The position numbers and the translations under genes were made by a program. Source: Candidatus Puniceispirillum sp. (GTDB lineage: Bacteria; Pseudomonadota; Alphaproteobacteria; Puniceispirillales; Puniceispirillaceae). From it: a DNA stretch of 64,000 bases. Below the pieces are notes generated by a model. That model made no database searches, had not been told where the DNA came from, and saw nothing but the letters and a program-made list of their open reading frames with translations. The stretch covers positions 62,001 through 126,000 of the forward strand of contig JAOEUK010000004.1 of NCBI GenBank assembly GCA_028382965.1, given 5' to 3'. Positions within the stretch are counted from its first letter, which is position 1, and each line of letters opens with the position of its first letter. Shown piece by piece: positions 1 through 9,173 of this stretch.

Positions 1-369
1 TAAAATGTTGCCAGACTCAAAAACTCGAATTGGCGGTGATACAGAATGATCCATCAATGCTGGGATTTTTGAATTAGGGTTTGCGGTGACAAAACCGCTG
101 CTAAATTGTTCGCCATCTCGAATTTTTACGAGCCATGCATCATATTCCGCTGCGGCGATGTTCATTTCAAGAAGTTCTTCAAACATTATCGTTACTTTGA
201 CACCGTTAGGTGTTGCAAGGGAATAAAGTTGAAATGGATGCTTACCAATAGGCAGGGGCTTCTCATAGGTGGCGCCGGCAATCGGCCGATTAATATTGGC
301 AAAGGCACCGCCATTTTTAGCTTCCCATATCCAAGTGGTTGGAGGAACGTAAATACTGTTATCTGTCAT
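1..369 (-). CDS. yghU: YghU-like glutathione S-transferase family protein (partial, 3' end outside window)
   Basis: The minus strand from the ATG at 369 reads 123 codons without a stop and runs off the left edge. The N-terminus contains AFANINRP, GKHPFQLYSL, TPNGVKVTIM and NPNSKIPAL. These match the thioredoxin-fold N-terminal domain of YghU/YfcG-type GSTs, which act as glutathione-dependent disulfide reductases or organic peroxidases in the cytoplasm. Full-length YghU is near 290 residues, so more than half is missing. The start overlaps the 3' end of the upstream MFS gene by 11 bases, which suggests co-transcription and translational coupling. Assignment to this subfamily is firm; the substrate is unknown. 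Confidence 0.85.
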   Translation of the reverse strand, partial: MTDNSIYVPPTTWIWEAKNGGAFANINRPIAGATYEKPLPIGKHPFQLYSLATPNGVKVTIMFEELLEMNIAAAEYDAWLVKIRDGEQFSSGFVTANPNSKIPALMDHSVSPPIRVFESGNIL

Positions 370-1591
370 TAGTTGTTTCCGTTTCATTCAGTTCATCTGG
401 CGGGCATAGATCAGCTAACCGGTCAAGTTGGCGTAATTTTGGAAATATATACCATCCTACAACTGCAACACTAAGCGCTGCTAGTCCTCCAATGAATACT
501 GTCGTAACAGGGCCAAGCATAGCAGCAGCACTGCCAGCTCGAATGTCACCCATTTCGTTGGATGATGAAATAAAAATCGAGTTAACTGCGCTAACTCTTC
601 CGCGAAGATGGTTGGGAGTAGCTAACTGGATGAGCGTCATGCGAATGTTCACACTTATCATATCTGCTGCACCATAAACAAACAAAGCCGCAAGGCTAAT
701 CCAATAAACTGTTGAAAGTGAAAAGACCAGAATTGATGCTGCAAAAACAATAAGCGCCGAAAACAGGCAAAGCCCAGAACGCCGCATGGGCGGTAGAGCT
801 GCAAGGCCAAGGCCAATGACAACGCCGCCAAGGGCAGGCATAGCCCTCAATATTCCTAAAGATTCTGGTCCAACATTAAGTATATCAGCAGCATAAACTG
901 GAAGTAAGGTAACAACTGAACCCAAAAGAACAATAAAAAGATCAAGCCCAATGGCGCCAAGTACTATTGAGTTTGAACGCACATAGGCAACCCCACCAAG
1001 TAGCATTTTCAGGCTGCGTCCCGCTGGTTTTAGCTGCGTTAATTGGGGTAGAAACAAATAGGCTATAGTACTAATGCCCATGAGGCCTACTGCAACTAGA
1101 TAAGTGTAAACATCAATTACTGAAATTAAAACACCGGCCAAAACCGGACCCATCGTTCCAAAGATTTTGCCAACCGTGGCATTTAACGCAATGGCACGTG
1201 AAAGCATAGTGCTTGGCACAATGTTAGTGATAATTGCTTGTTGGGCGGGCGTGTAAAAGGCCTTAATTGTACCATGCAAAAACAAAAGTATAAAAATATA
1301 AGTTAAGTTGAGGTCATTTGCGAACATGGCCAATGTAATGCCACCAAGAACTACCATTTCACTGATTGTACATAGAATTAATAAAGTTTTTCGAGGTAGG
1401 CTGTCGGTTGCCCATCCAGTTAAAAAGAAAAACAGAAAAATCGGAATAACCTGCATTAGGCCAACAAGTGCTAGATCAAAAGGATCACCACTATTTTGAT
1501 ATAGGTGCCAGCCAATTGCAATTGACAGCATCGCAGTGACAAGACTCACCGCGGCCCTTGCAACAAGAAAAAATAGAAAGTCTCGTGACAT
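359..1591 (-). CDS. MFS transporter (EntS/MFS_3-like)
   Basis: A 410-residue polytopic inner-membrane protein with about 12 hydrophobic segments. The loop after the second helix carries GWATDSLPRK, a version of the MFS motif A (G-x-x-x-D-x-x-x-R-K). The overall look (HLYQNSGDPFDLALVGLMQ near residue 30, STMLSRAIALNATVGKIFGTMGP mid-protein) fits the EntS/MFS_3 exporter group. That group exports siderophores or drugs, so efflux is more likely than uptake, but the substrate cannot be read. It lies 85 bases downstream of the sulfatase and overlaps the yghU-like gene, so the three probably form one minus-strand unit. No strong Shine-Dalgarno is seen before the ATG. Confidence 0.8.
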   Translation of the reverse strand: MSRDFLFFLVARAAVSLVTAMLSIAIGWHLYQNSGDPFDLALVGLMQVIPIFLFFFLTGWATDSLPRKTLLILCTISEMVVLGGITLAMFANDLNLTYIFILLFLHGTIKAFYTPAQQAIITNIVPSTMLSRAIALNATVGKIFGTMGPVLAGVLISVIDVYTYLVAVGLMGISTIAYLFLPQLTQLKPAGRSLKMLLGGVAYVRSNSIVLGAIGLDLFIVLLGSVVTLLPVYAADILNVGPESLGILRAMPALGGVVIGLGLAALPPMRRSGLCLFSALIVFAASILVFSLSTVYWISLAALFVYGAADMISVNIRMTLIQLATPNHLRGRVSAVNSIFISSSNEMGDIRAGSAAAMLGPVTTVFIGGLAALSVAVVGWYIFPKLRQLDRLADLCPPDELNETETTNDR

Positions 1592-1676
1592 TAAAAAAAC
1601 TTTTTATTTATTGCACAAGACAATAAAAAACTGATCTTTTTTTGCTGTGATAGTAGCGTTAAACGCCAAAAGGAGT

Positions 1677-3149
1677 TCATTCTTTTGCAGCATATTCTGG
1701 GTTAACTCCTGGTGGTGGTGTTGCTCCAAATCCACCTTTTGCAATAATAGCGTCAGTACCACCGTTTGCCGCAATTATTTTGCGTTGATCTTCTTTTGCC
1801 ATTTGATCAATGGCTTCAGGGTCACAGATGCTCCTTAAGTGCATTTCCATTTCTTTCTGGATTTTAATAAAATTGGGTAATCTACCTAAGTCGTTTAACT
1901 CGTCAGGGTCTTCAACTAGATTAAAAAGCTGTGGTTGTATACCAACGTAATAAACAAATTTCCAGCGACCCTTGCGAACCATAAATGCTCCAGATGTGGA
2001 GCCGGAAGCGTGGTATTCTGAAAAAACCAGCCGATCTTGATCATCAGAATCATTTGCCAGTTTAACAAGTGATTGCCCTGGTTTTTCTGCCCTAGGTTTT
2101 AAGCCTGCGGTTGTTGTTATTGTTGGATATATATCAACAAGACTGATTGGCGTTCGGCATGTTTTACCAACAGGAATATTTGGTCCTGCTATAATACAAG
2201 GGACACCAACGGATTCTTCATAAAAATTTGATTTTCCCCAGAAATCTCGTTCACCGATATTATCGCCATGATCACTCGTATAGATAATCTGAGTTGTGTC
2301 TTCTAGGTCGAGAGTCTTTAGAGTTTTGAGTATATCTCCAATCAAGCTGTCAACAAAACTTACAAGCCCGTAATAAGATGCAAGTGCAATGCGGGTTTTT
2401 TCTGGTGTGAAGTTGTCCATAACATTGCATTCACGCATTGCAAGATGCCAAGGGTGTTCTGGGTTTTCACGAGGTTTCTTTGGGGTTAATTCAATATCCT
2501 TGTAAAGATCATAAAATTCTTGCGGCGCAATTAATGGGAAATGTGGCGCTACCATGGACACAAATAAAACCCACGGCTCTGAAGATTTTCCGTTAGTGCT
2601 CAGCCAATTTCTTGTGTGCTGACAGACTTGCCTATCGTAGGTATTGTAAGACGTTTCCCCCGGTCCAATATTTTCGGCCATTGAACGGGCTTTCCAGCGT
2701 TTTGGTAGTGGCTCACGAATGCAGCCAAGGACGTCTCCAATACCGTTGACGACATGCATTGGAATTTCTTGGAAATCAAACCCTACTGCGTCTTTTTTGT
2801 TGCGGTAATGAAGTTTACCAATGGAACCGACTTTAATTCCAGCCTTTTGCAGTTCCCCCCCCCAAGAGTCTGGCTCGCCAAAATATGGTGTCGCATTATC
2901 CCAGTGGCTGGTTGTGTGTGCATATTGACCTGTTGCAAACGAAGCCCGCGCTGGAACACAAATGGGTACGTTTGTGTAAGCGTCAGTAAAAACAGTACCG
3001 CGAGCAGCTAGTGCATCAATGTTCGGTGTTTTAACAATATCATTGCCGTAACACCCAAGAACTTTACGCGTATGCTCATCCGTCATCAGTATTAATTGAT
3101 TATTTAAATGCAAAACTGGCACTCCCTTTTTTAGATCCTTTAAAAGCAT
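1677..3149 (-). CDS. Sulfatase (formylglycine-dependent arylsulfatase/choline-sulfatase-like)
   Basis: 490 residues, alkaline-phosphatase superfamily. The N-terminal metal-binding segment is ILMTDEH (Asp24). The formylglycine site is CVPAR at Cys64-Arg68 (C-x-P-x-R type), and TSDHGDNIGE followed by FWGKSNFYEES supplies the second metal/active-site cluster typical of choline-sulfatase and phosphonate monoesterase relatives. No signal peptide is visible, so a cytoplasmic enzyme is likely. It hydrolyses a sulfate (or phosphonate) ester of unknown nature. It needs a formylglycine-generating enzyme, which is not in the window. A run of nine G on the coding strand (2855-2863) sits inside the gene. 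It is divergent from the DUF3604-like gene and upstream of the MFS permease. The family call is sure, the substrate open. Confidence 0.88.
   Translation of the reverse strand: MLLKDLKKGVPVLHLNNQLILMTDEHTRKVLGCYGNDIVKTPNIDALAARGTVFTDAYTNVPICVPARASFATGQYAHTTSHWDNATPYFGEPDSWGGELQKAGIKVGSIGKLHYRNKKDAVGFDFQEIPMHVVNGIGDVLGCIREPLPKRWKARSMAENIGPGETSYNTYDRQVCQHTRNWLSTNGKSSEPWVLFVSMVAPHFPLIAPQEFYDLYKDIELTPKKPRENPEHPWHLAMRECNVMDNFTPEKTRIALASYYGLVSFVDSLIGDILKTLKTLDLEDTTQIIYTSDHGDNIGERDFWGKSNFYEESVGVPCIIAGPNIPVGKTCRTPISLVDIYPTITTTAGLKPRAEKPGQSLVKLANDSDDQDRLVFSEYHASGSTSGAFMVRKGRWKFVYYVGIQPQLFNLVEDPDELNDLGRLPNFIKIQKEMEMHLRSICDPEAIDQMAKEDQRKIIAANGGTDAIIAKGGFGATPPPGVNPEYAAKE
2855..2863. repeat. Homopolymer tract C9 (G9 on the coding strand) inside the sulfatase gene
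   Basis: Nine consecutive C on the plus strand, read as nine G in the coding strand, encoding part of S-W-G-G-E around residue 98 of the sulfatase. Tracts of this length are prone to slippage. Whether it is used for on/off switching or is merely chance cannot be told from one sequence. Confidence 0.9.
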
Positions 3150-3286
3150 ATGTTAAGTGACTGCTCTTTGGTAAAAAAAATTTAATTTAGGACTTTTCAT
3201 CTGATCTTTTATAGCCTTTTATAATTGGCTCATTTCAGGCCCATTAATAAACCTCACTTTATGTATGTGGTGTATTGCTTTTTTAC

Positions 3287-3292
3287 AGGAGA
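3287..3292 (+). promoter_or_regulatory. Shine-Dalgarno AGGAGA selecting a TTG start
   Basis: AGGAGA lies five bases before a TTG at 3298, which is in frame with the DUF3604-like gene. The upstream ATG at 3265 has no comparable site, so the TTG is the likelier start and the protein begins M-P-Y-N-D-Y-R-P. Confidence 0.65.
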
Positions 3293-3297
3293 TTGCT

Positions 3298-5490
3298 TTG
3301 CCTTATAACGACTATCGCCCCGACTTAATGGGTTCTGCTGAATTAGCGCCATCCGGCAGTTTTGAGGTTGGTACATATCAGAGCTTTACATTAATCTACA
3401 CGGCTGGAAAGTTTGGTCTCGATGATCAGGGCGGATTGCGTATTGGGTTTCGCGGCCATTTTGATGGTTCTGCTATACAGTTTGATGATCCAAAAGCTGC
3501 TGGTTTTACAACAGTTGAAGCATCCAATGGTGCCGTGCTTGAAGCTTCATGGGAGGCCCGCCGAAACATCCGCCCCTGGAATAAAAGCCTCTATATTCGT
3601 TGCTTGAGGTTCCTGCGCGAAGGTGACCAAATAAAGATTGTTTTTGGCAATCAAACCAAGGGATCGCCGGGTTGGCTAATGCAAACATTTTGTGAATCAG
3701 CCTTTACGTTTCAAATCACTGTCGATCCATTTGCTACCCAAGATTTTATTGCACTGCCAAGCAATACAAATCCTACTGTGTCAATAGTTCCAGGTGATCC
3801 CGTCGCTTGGAAAGCTGTTTTGCCAACATTGAGGCGTCCCGGAGAGTTGTTTCGTTTGTCATTGAAGGGTGATGATCGGTGGGGGAACCCTTCAAACCGG
3901 CTCATGGGTCAAGTTAGAATTAAAACTAACATTGCTGTAAAAGGTTTGCCAGATTTAATCAATTTCAAATTTGGTGATTTTGGAACTGTTATAGAGGGAC
4001 TTTCAGTTGAAGGTGCGGGGATTCTCAACTTAACAGTACTTGATGAAGATGATCATGTTTTAGCCACGGCAAACCCATTAGTTATCAGTCAATCTGATGT
4101 TGCTCATTTTTGGAGTGATATGCACGCCCAAAGTGGGGAGACAATTGGCGTGGGAACAGCACGCGAATATTTTGATTTTGCTCGCAACAAGGCGTTCCTC
4201 GATATTGCGGGTCATCAAGGTAATGATTTTCAGATCACTGACGCATTCTGGCAGCATCTTAACGAATTGACTGCAGACTATAACGAAGATAACCGTTTCA
4301 TGACATTGCCTGGTTATGAATGGTCGGGCAATACCGGCCTTGGTGGAGATCACAATGTTTGGTACCGAACCGAAGGTCGGCCAATCTACCGGTCCAGTCG
4401 AGCGCTAATCAGCGATCGTACGCATCCTGAAAATGATGTGCTGTCAACGCCTGATCTTATTGAAAAATTGCGTGATGAAGATGCAATTGTTGTTGCACAT
4501 GTTGGTGGGCGCTACGCTGATATCAAATATGCGCATGATGCTAAGCTGGAGCCCTCAGTAGAGGTACATTCTTCTTGGGGAACGTTTGAGTGGATTTTGC
4601 GTGATGCGTTCGAGTCTGGTTATCGGGTTGGCATCGTTGGATCAAGTGACGGCCACAAGGGCCGGCCGGGCGCAGAGTATCCTGGTGATAGCCAATTCGG
4701 ATCGTATGGTGGTCTGACCTGTCACTTATTGCCAAAGCTAGATCGAGATACATTCTTTGATGCATTTCGAAAGCGGCGTCATTACGCAACCACTGGTGCG
4801 CGGATCTATTTGGATGTGACTGCCAGCTTGGGGGATGACACATTACAAATTGGGGATATTGTTACTACTGATCTTGATCAGCTTGAACTCAAGTTTAATG
4901 TCATTGGCACGGCCCCAATTGAGCGTCTGGATATTTTTAATGGTCTTGATCTAATAAAGACTATTCGCACTTGGAATGATCAAAGTCCATTGAGTAGGTT
5001 GCGTGTTACCTGTGCTGGACAACATTATCGTGGGCGTGGTCGGTTGGTAAAATGGGATGTTTCTACAACATTTAGTGATGGCAAAATTGTTCGTATTAGT
5101 CCTGTAAATTTTTGGAACCCAAATCGCCAGCCACAGCAAATTTCTCCCACTGAAGCTGTCTGGAAAACAGTGACAACAGGCGGATCATCATCAGTTGATT
5201 TTTGGCTGGATAACGTGGCATTGGCTGGTAAAATTAATGTTCAGACCAATTTTGAATCGTGGTTTTCGTTATTGGGTGATATTGATAAAAATGGTGTTGC
5301 CGTTGATTGTGGCGGCATGGATATTCGTCTCCATATTGAGAGGTTGCCTGAGATTTTAGATGAGCACTCATTATCTGGAAAGCAGTCTTTTGCTATTGAA
5401 AATGGATTGGAACAACGCCTGTATATTAGGGTAACTCAGGAAGACGGTCATCAAGCTTGGAGTAGTCCCATATATGTTCAAAAGCGTTAA
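3298..5490 (+). CDS. DUF3604 / PHP-like metal-dependent hydrolase
   Basis: About 730 residues. The C-terminal half has the hallmarks of DUF3604 proteins, which have a PHP-type TIM-barrel: HFWSDMHAQSGETIG, then DIAGHQGND, MTLPGYEWSG, GDHNVW, VVAHVGGRY, GIVGSSDGHKGRPG and RRHYATTGARI. The repeated His/Asp residues (DMH, GHQ, GDH, AHVGG, SDGH) look like a di- or trinuclear metal site. The N-terminal ~250 residues are beta-rich and probably form an accessory domain. No signal peptide is seen. The start is placed at the TTG at 3298 because AGGAGA precedes it; an ATG at 3265 would add 11 residues. It is divergent from the sulfatase and followed by an enolase-superfamily gene. The function of the family is not established; the neighbourhood suggests catabolism of a sulfated or esterified compound. 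Confidence 0.75.
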   Translation: MPYNDYRPDLMGSAELAPSGSFEVGTYQSFTLIYTAGKFGLDDQGGLRIGFRGHFDGSAIQFDDPKAAGFTTVEASNGAVLEASWEARRNIRPWNKSLYIRCLRFLREGDQIKIVFGNQTKGSPGWLMQTFCESAFTFQITVDPFATQDFIALPSNTNPTVSIVPGDPVAWKAVLPTLRRPGELFRLSLKGDDRWGNPSNRLMGQVRIKTNIAVKGLPDLINFKFGDFGTVIEGLSVEGAGILNLTVLDEDDHVLATANPLVISQSDVAHFWSDMHAQSGETIGVGTAREYFDFARNKAFLDIAGHQGNDFQITDAFWQHLNELTADYNEDNRFMTLPGYEWSGNTGLGGDHNVWYRTEGRPIYRSSRALISDRTHPENDVLSTPDLIEKLRDEDAIVVAHVGGRYADIKYAHDAKLEPSVEVHSSWGTFEWILRDAFESGYRVGIVGSSDGHKGRPGAEYPGDSQFGSYGGLTCHLLPKLDRDTFFDAFRKRRHYATTGARIYLDVTASLGDDTLQIGDIVTTDLDQLELKFNVIGTAPIERLDIFNGLDLIKTIRTWNDQSPLSRLRVTCAGQHYRGRGRLVKWDVSTTFSDGKIVRISPVNFWNPNRQPQQISPTEAVWKTVTTGGSSSVDFWLDNVALAGKINVQTNFESWFSLLGDIDKNGVAVDCGGMDIRLHIERLPEILDEHSLSGKQSFAIENGLEQRLYIRVTQEDGHQAWSSPIYVQKR

Positions 5491-5542
5491 GAACAAGCCA
5501 GTGTAGCATAAATATATTTGCGGTTTAATAATGGAGAAAAAA

Positions 5543-6655
5543 ATGAAAGCTGTTCGCATTCAATCACTTGAAGTTTTTGTCATAGCAATGCCGCTGATTG
5601 CAGTCTTTTCTAGTGGTGGAAAATCAAAGGACGTTACAAAAGGTGTTGTGGTTCGGATAACAGCCTCTGATGGATCATATGGGATTAGCAGTGTTGACCC
5701 GTCAACACGGGCTGTTTTTCCACACCGAGCTGAAGACATTGCAAAAACTATAAGTGAAAATATTAAACCGCTGATCCTTGATGAGGTGCCTACCGATATT
5801 AATCGGCTATCCAACATTATTGGAGCTATAGAAAACGTTCAAATTGGCGCTAGAGCGGCAGTTGAAATGGCGGCGATTGAGTTAACGTGTCGTAATTTGG
5901 GTATTTCGCTATGTCAGTTTCTTGGTGGTGCCGTCTCCAACTCCGTGTTGTTTAATGGTTGGGTTGGTGAACTGCCAGCAGATGATGCTGCTCTAGAAGC
6001 GATTAGGTGGACTAAGTCTGGCTTCAAATCCTTGAAGATAAAAGTTGGCGGGGATGTAAGGGCTGATATTCAGCGTGTTGAAGCGATTCGTGCTGCAGTT
6101 GGTAATGATATTTCTTTGCGAGTTGATGCTAATGAGCAGTATAGCATTGCGGACGCCAAAATGTTGTGTAAGGGCATAAAAGACTTTGAGATACAGTTGT
6201 TTGAACAGCCCGTGCCCCGCGCTGACCTTGAGGGGTTAGCTGAAATCCGCCGCACTGGTGGCATTAGCATTATGGCGGATGAGGCTATCAGTGATCATGC
6301 TAGCTTATTAAAGGTAATCAAGGCTGACTGTGCTGACCTTGTCAAGTTTGGCATTGCCCAAGCTGGCGGAATTATACCCGCTGTTCGGATGCTTGCAACT
6401 GCTGAAGCTGCAGGTTTAAAGGTCGTCATGGGTCATGGTTTTGGACTGGATATGAGCACAATGGCTGAAATTATGGTGGGTGCGTTATCAACAAATATTT
6501 TACCTGGTCTTGAGTGTGTTGGCCCTCTAAAGGTTAAGGATACCGTCGCTCAATCTACTTTAGATATTAGCTCTGGCAGTTTCACAATACCAACTGGGGT
6601 TGGTTTGTGTTTGGAACTGGATGATCACAAGCTCACTCAATATTCAGTGAACTAA
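5543..6655 (+). CDS. Mandelate racemase/muconate lactonizing enzyme family (enolase superfamily)
   Basis: 370 residues, with the usual N-terminal cap (about 1-130) and TIM-barrel. Catalytic signatures in order: LKIKVGG (K-x-K pair), RVDANEQYS (metal Asp), LFEQPV (metal Glu), MADEAISD (metal Asp/Glu), VKFGIAQAGG (candidate opposite-face Lys) and GHGFGLDM. This is the MLE-type arrangement with Lys on both faces; members do racemization, cycloisomerization or dehydration of carboxylic acids. The ATG at 5543 is preferred over 5531 because GGAG at 5533-5536 then lies six bases upstream. It starts about 50 bases after the DUF3604-like stop, probably as an operon, and faces the TauE-like gene. The substrate is unknown. 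Confidence 0.85.
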   Translation: MKAVRIQSLEVFVIAMPLIAVFSSGGKSKDVTKGVVVRITASDGSYGISSVDPSTRAVFPHRAEDIAKTISENIKPLILDEVPTDINRLSNIIGAIENVQIGARAAVEMAAIELTCRNLGISLCQFLGGAVSNSVLFNGWVGELPADDAALEAIRWTKSGFKSLKIKVGGDVRADIQRVEAIRAAVGNDISLRVDANEQYSIADAKMLCKGIKDFEIQLFEQPVPRADLEGLAEIRRTGGISIMADEAISDHASLLKVIKADCADLVKFGIAQAGGIIPAVRMLATAEAAGLKVVMGHGFGLDMSTMAEIMVGALSTNILPGLECVGPLKVKDTVAQSTLDISSGSFTIPTGVGLCLELDDHKLTQYSVN

Positions 6656-6689
6656 ATTTTGGTGGGGCCTTTCTAATTGTTCAACTACT

Positions 6690-7421
6690 TTACTTCAGCC
6701 CCATCCAGATAAAGTTAATAGCACCGCCAAATGCTACTATATCAACCAAAATTTCAAAATTACTGTTAGTCATTCGTTTTAGAAATTTTCTACCAAGCAT
6801 ATTCCCGGGTATGGTTGCCACGCCAGCTAGAAGTCCTATTATGAGTATCTCTTGGCTGATTAAGCCGAGGCCGCCATATGTTGCCATGCGAGCTACGTGG
6901 GTTAGGCCAGCAATAACTGCAAGTGTAGCAACAAAATTTGTTCTCGATAGACCAAAACCAAGCATAAATGGAATTAGAAGCATGCCAGGGCCTGTTGCTG
7001 AGCCCGCTAAAAAACCAAACAGTCCACCGACACAACTTAATACAAAAGGCGATGTCTTGACTGCATGTGATTTTGCTAATCTTCGCAAAGGTATAGATGC
7101 AAGCACAACACTTCCAAGCATTAATGCTATCATGTTGGGCTCTAACTGAGCGTATACAAAGCTGCCAACAATTACCATTGGTATGGCTGGGATTGCTATC
7201 CGAAGAAAGGCTTCTCTATGGAAATCAAATCTATTGATCCATGACCGCGAAACACTGCCAATGAACAGCATTACAGCAAGTACGGGCATGATTGAAGAAA
7301 TTCCAACTATTGGTGCAAGAAAAATTGCTGGAAGGAGTCCCCCTGCAACTCCTGTGACACCCGTAACACATGCTGTGATAAATGCAATTATTATAATGTA
7401 AACAAGATCTAAAAGTTCCAA
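6690..7421 (-). CDS. Sulfite exporter TauE/SafE family permease (copy 1)
   Basis: 243 residues with about eight transmembrane helices. The first helix region has the family's glycine-rich GVTGVAGGLLPAIFLAPIVG, and the second repeat has GGLFGFLAGSATGPGMLLIPF, the internal duplication seen in TauE/SafE proteins. Members move sulfite, sulfoacetate or other organic anions across the inner membrane. The start is a TTG at 7421 with AAAGG upstream at a long spacing. It is the last gene of a minus-strand run MmgE/PrpD - UbiD - TauE and converges on the enolase-superfamily gene. With a sulfatase nearby, export of sulfite or uptake of a sulfonate is possible but unproven. Confidence 0.85.
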   Translation of the reverse strand: MELLDLVYIIIIAFITACVTGVTGVAGGLLPAIFLAPIVGISSIMPVLAVMLFIGSVSRSWINRFDFHREAFLRIAIPAIPMVIVGSFVYAQLEPNMIALMLGSVVLASIPLRRLAKSHAVKTSPFVLSCVGGLFGFLAGSATGPGMLLIPFMLGFGLSRTNFVATLAVIAGLTHVARMATYGGLGLISQEILIIGLLAGVATIPGNMLGRKFLKRMTNSNFEILVDIVAFGGAINFIWMGLK

Positions 7422-7482
7422 TGGGAACCGTACCTTTCAAAAACATAGGGAATTTGCATTAGCGATTTGACTGCTATTAAAA

Positions 7483-9129
7483 TCAATTATTTTTTTCTGG
7501 TAGCCCTGTGTCTGGATCAAGTTTTGACTCTGGCTTTAGGTTGCTTTGAGAGAGCTCAATCGAAATTTTTCCATTTTCTAAATAGTCACCATCAGTCGCG
7601 CGCCGCGCCGCATCATCCCACACCTGATGCCAGGCACCAAGTGAGTAACCATGCCAAGGCATTTTCACAGTTAGGCTGGGGAGGCCTAACTCATGCCATA
7701 TATCTTTGGCGTGTTCCATGTGTTCTTTGCTTGGAAGTGCTAATGGTGGCATCGGAGACTTCATTGTTGCATCAATGAGCAGGCTAGAGTCTTCTTCGCC
7801 GCCATGTTCCCTTTTGGGGCCATGGCCTTGGCCCCTATGATCAAGAGTTTGGATGTCTTTGGTTGGGTTGGCGCGATAAGAAATTGCCCAGAATAATGCG
7901 TCTGCATTGTCCACATCAATATCTTCGTTCACTGCAATACAAATTTTACTACAGTCACCTTTAAAAAATGCTGCGCTGTAGAGAGCTCTCCAAATCTCGG
8001 TGCGTGGCATATTGGTTTCGCAGGTTATGACAGTGACACGTAGCAAGCCCGTCAAAGGTTCATGGAGAGATACTTTTTTTACTCCTTTGATGTTATTTTC
8101 ATCACGTAAATGGCGTAAGAAAAGGGGTTCATATGCAACACGTTTAATAACGCTCGACTCGCTTGGCGCAACTTGGCTGATGTATGACGGCACAATTGCT
8201 TTTTTACGGCGAGTGATTGTGGTAATCCGCATTGGCATATTATACTCTTCGAGTGCTATGTGGCCATGCGACTCACCAAACGGTCCTTCAGGTTCCACCT
8301 TCGTTGTGTCAATGAACCCTTCAATAATGATTTCTGCCTCAGCTGGGATTGTAAGGTCCACTGTCTTTGCTGACGTTACATTAATCGGCATTCCAGCAAG
8401 CCCGCCTGCAACGGTAAATTCATCAACACCAATAGGTAGCTTTTGAGGCCCCATAAAAGCGACATAAGGTGGACAGCCCAGCACAATGGCTATTGGCATT
8501 TCGCTAATTCCTAGTTTTTGGCATTTTTGATAATGTTGATATCCACCAGCTCCGCCAACGCGAGTGGCCATGCGCACTACCAGCCGATCAGGAGCTTTGA
8601 GCGCGCATCGATAAGTTCCCATATTTTGTACGTTTGTTTCAGGGTCTTTGGTGATCACATTGCCTGCGCTTAATGTCGGGGCACTATCAAAACCGGGTGT
8701 CGAAATTGGAATAGGAAGAGCATCAAGGCCGTGGCCTTTTTTGGACAGAATTTCTCCTTCTTCAATCATTTCATGGCAGGGTGCTGAATCAACAAATTTT
8801 GGTTTGATTGGATTGGAAATCGCGTTGTCCCATTTTGTTTGTATGTCATCAATTGAACAGCCCATGCCAACGCTATAAATGCTACGATTTGCTGCTAGTC
8901 CGCCAACAAGAACTGGAATATCAAATTTCCTCCCCTTTCCATCGACAACATTTGTAAATAAAAAAGCTTTGCGCTCCTCTTCTTTCATACCACCAATAAA
9001 CTGCCAGCGAACGAGTGCATGCATTTCGCTATCTTTGTCAATTTGTCTGTCGACTTCGATCAACAAGTCACGCTCTTTTAAAGCTAGGATATGGTTGTGC
9101 AGATCGTTATAGTTTGAAGGTATGACCAT
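7483..9129 (-). CDS. UbiD family (prenyl-FMN-dependent) decarboxylase
   Basis: 548 residues, full length for the UbiD/Fdc family. The prFMN/metal site is visible as PEGPFGESHG, with Glu281 and Glu286 matching the two catalytic glutamates of Fdc1-type enzymes. The upstream NMGTYR...RLVVRM segment matches the cofactor-binding strand, and RRKKAIVPSYISQVAPSE the family core. These enzymes reversibly decarboxylate acrylic, aromatic or heteroaromatic acids in the cytoplasm and need prenyl-FMN made by UbiX; a ubiX gene lies at 59.1-59.7 kb. At this length, beside an MmgE/PrpD gene and far from ubi genes, a catabolic role is likelier than ubiquinone synthesis. It lies between MmgE/PrpD (44 bases away) and TauE (61 bases). 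Confidence 0.87.
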   Translation of the reverse strand: MVIPSNYNDLHNHILALKERDLLIEVDRQIDKDSEMHALVRWQFIGGMKEEERKAFLFTNVVDGKGRKFDIPVLVGGLAANRSIYSVGMGCSIDDIQTKWDNAISNPIKPKFVDSAPCHEMIEEGEILSKKGHGLDALPIPISTPGFDSAPTLSAGNVITKDPETNVQNMGTYRCALKAPDRLVVRMATRVGGAGGYQHYQKCQKLGISEMPIAIVLGCPPYVAFMGPQKLPIGVDEFTVAGGLAGMPINVTSAKTVDLTIPAEAEIIIEGFIDTTKVEPEGPFGESHGHIALEEYNMPMRITTITRRKKAIVPSYISQVAPSESSVIKRVAYEPLFLRHLRDENNIKGVKKVSLHEPLTGLLRVTVITCETNMPRTEIWRALYSAAFFKGDCSKICIAVNEDIDVDNADALFWAISYRANPTKDIQTLDHRGQGHGPKREHGGEEDSSLLIDATMKSPMPPLALPSKEHMEHAKDIWHELGLPSLTVKMPWHGYSLGAWHQVWDDAARRATDGDYLENGKISIELSQSNLKPESKLDPDTGLPEKNN

Positions 9130-9173
9130 GAATTGAATGCTCCAATGCAGAATTGATTTGGGATAAAAATGGC

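Noticed and set aside
8000-8446. 148-codon open frame antisense to the UbiD-like gene
   Set aside because: Shadow of a conserved gene; no ribosome site or protein-like composition.
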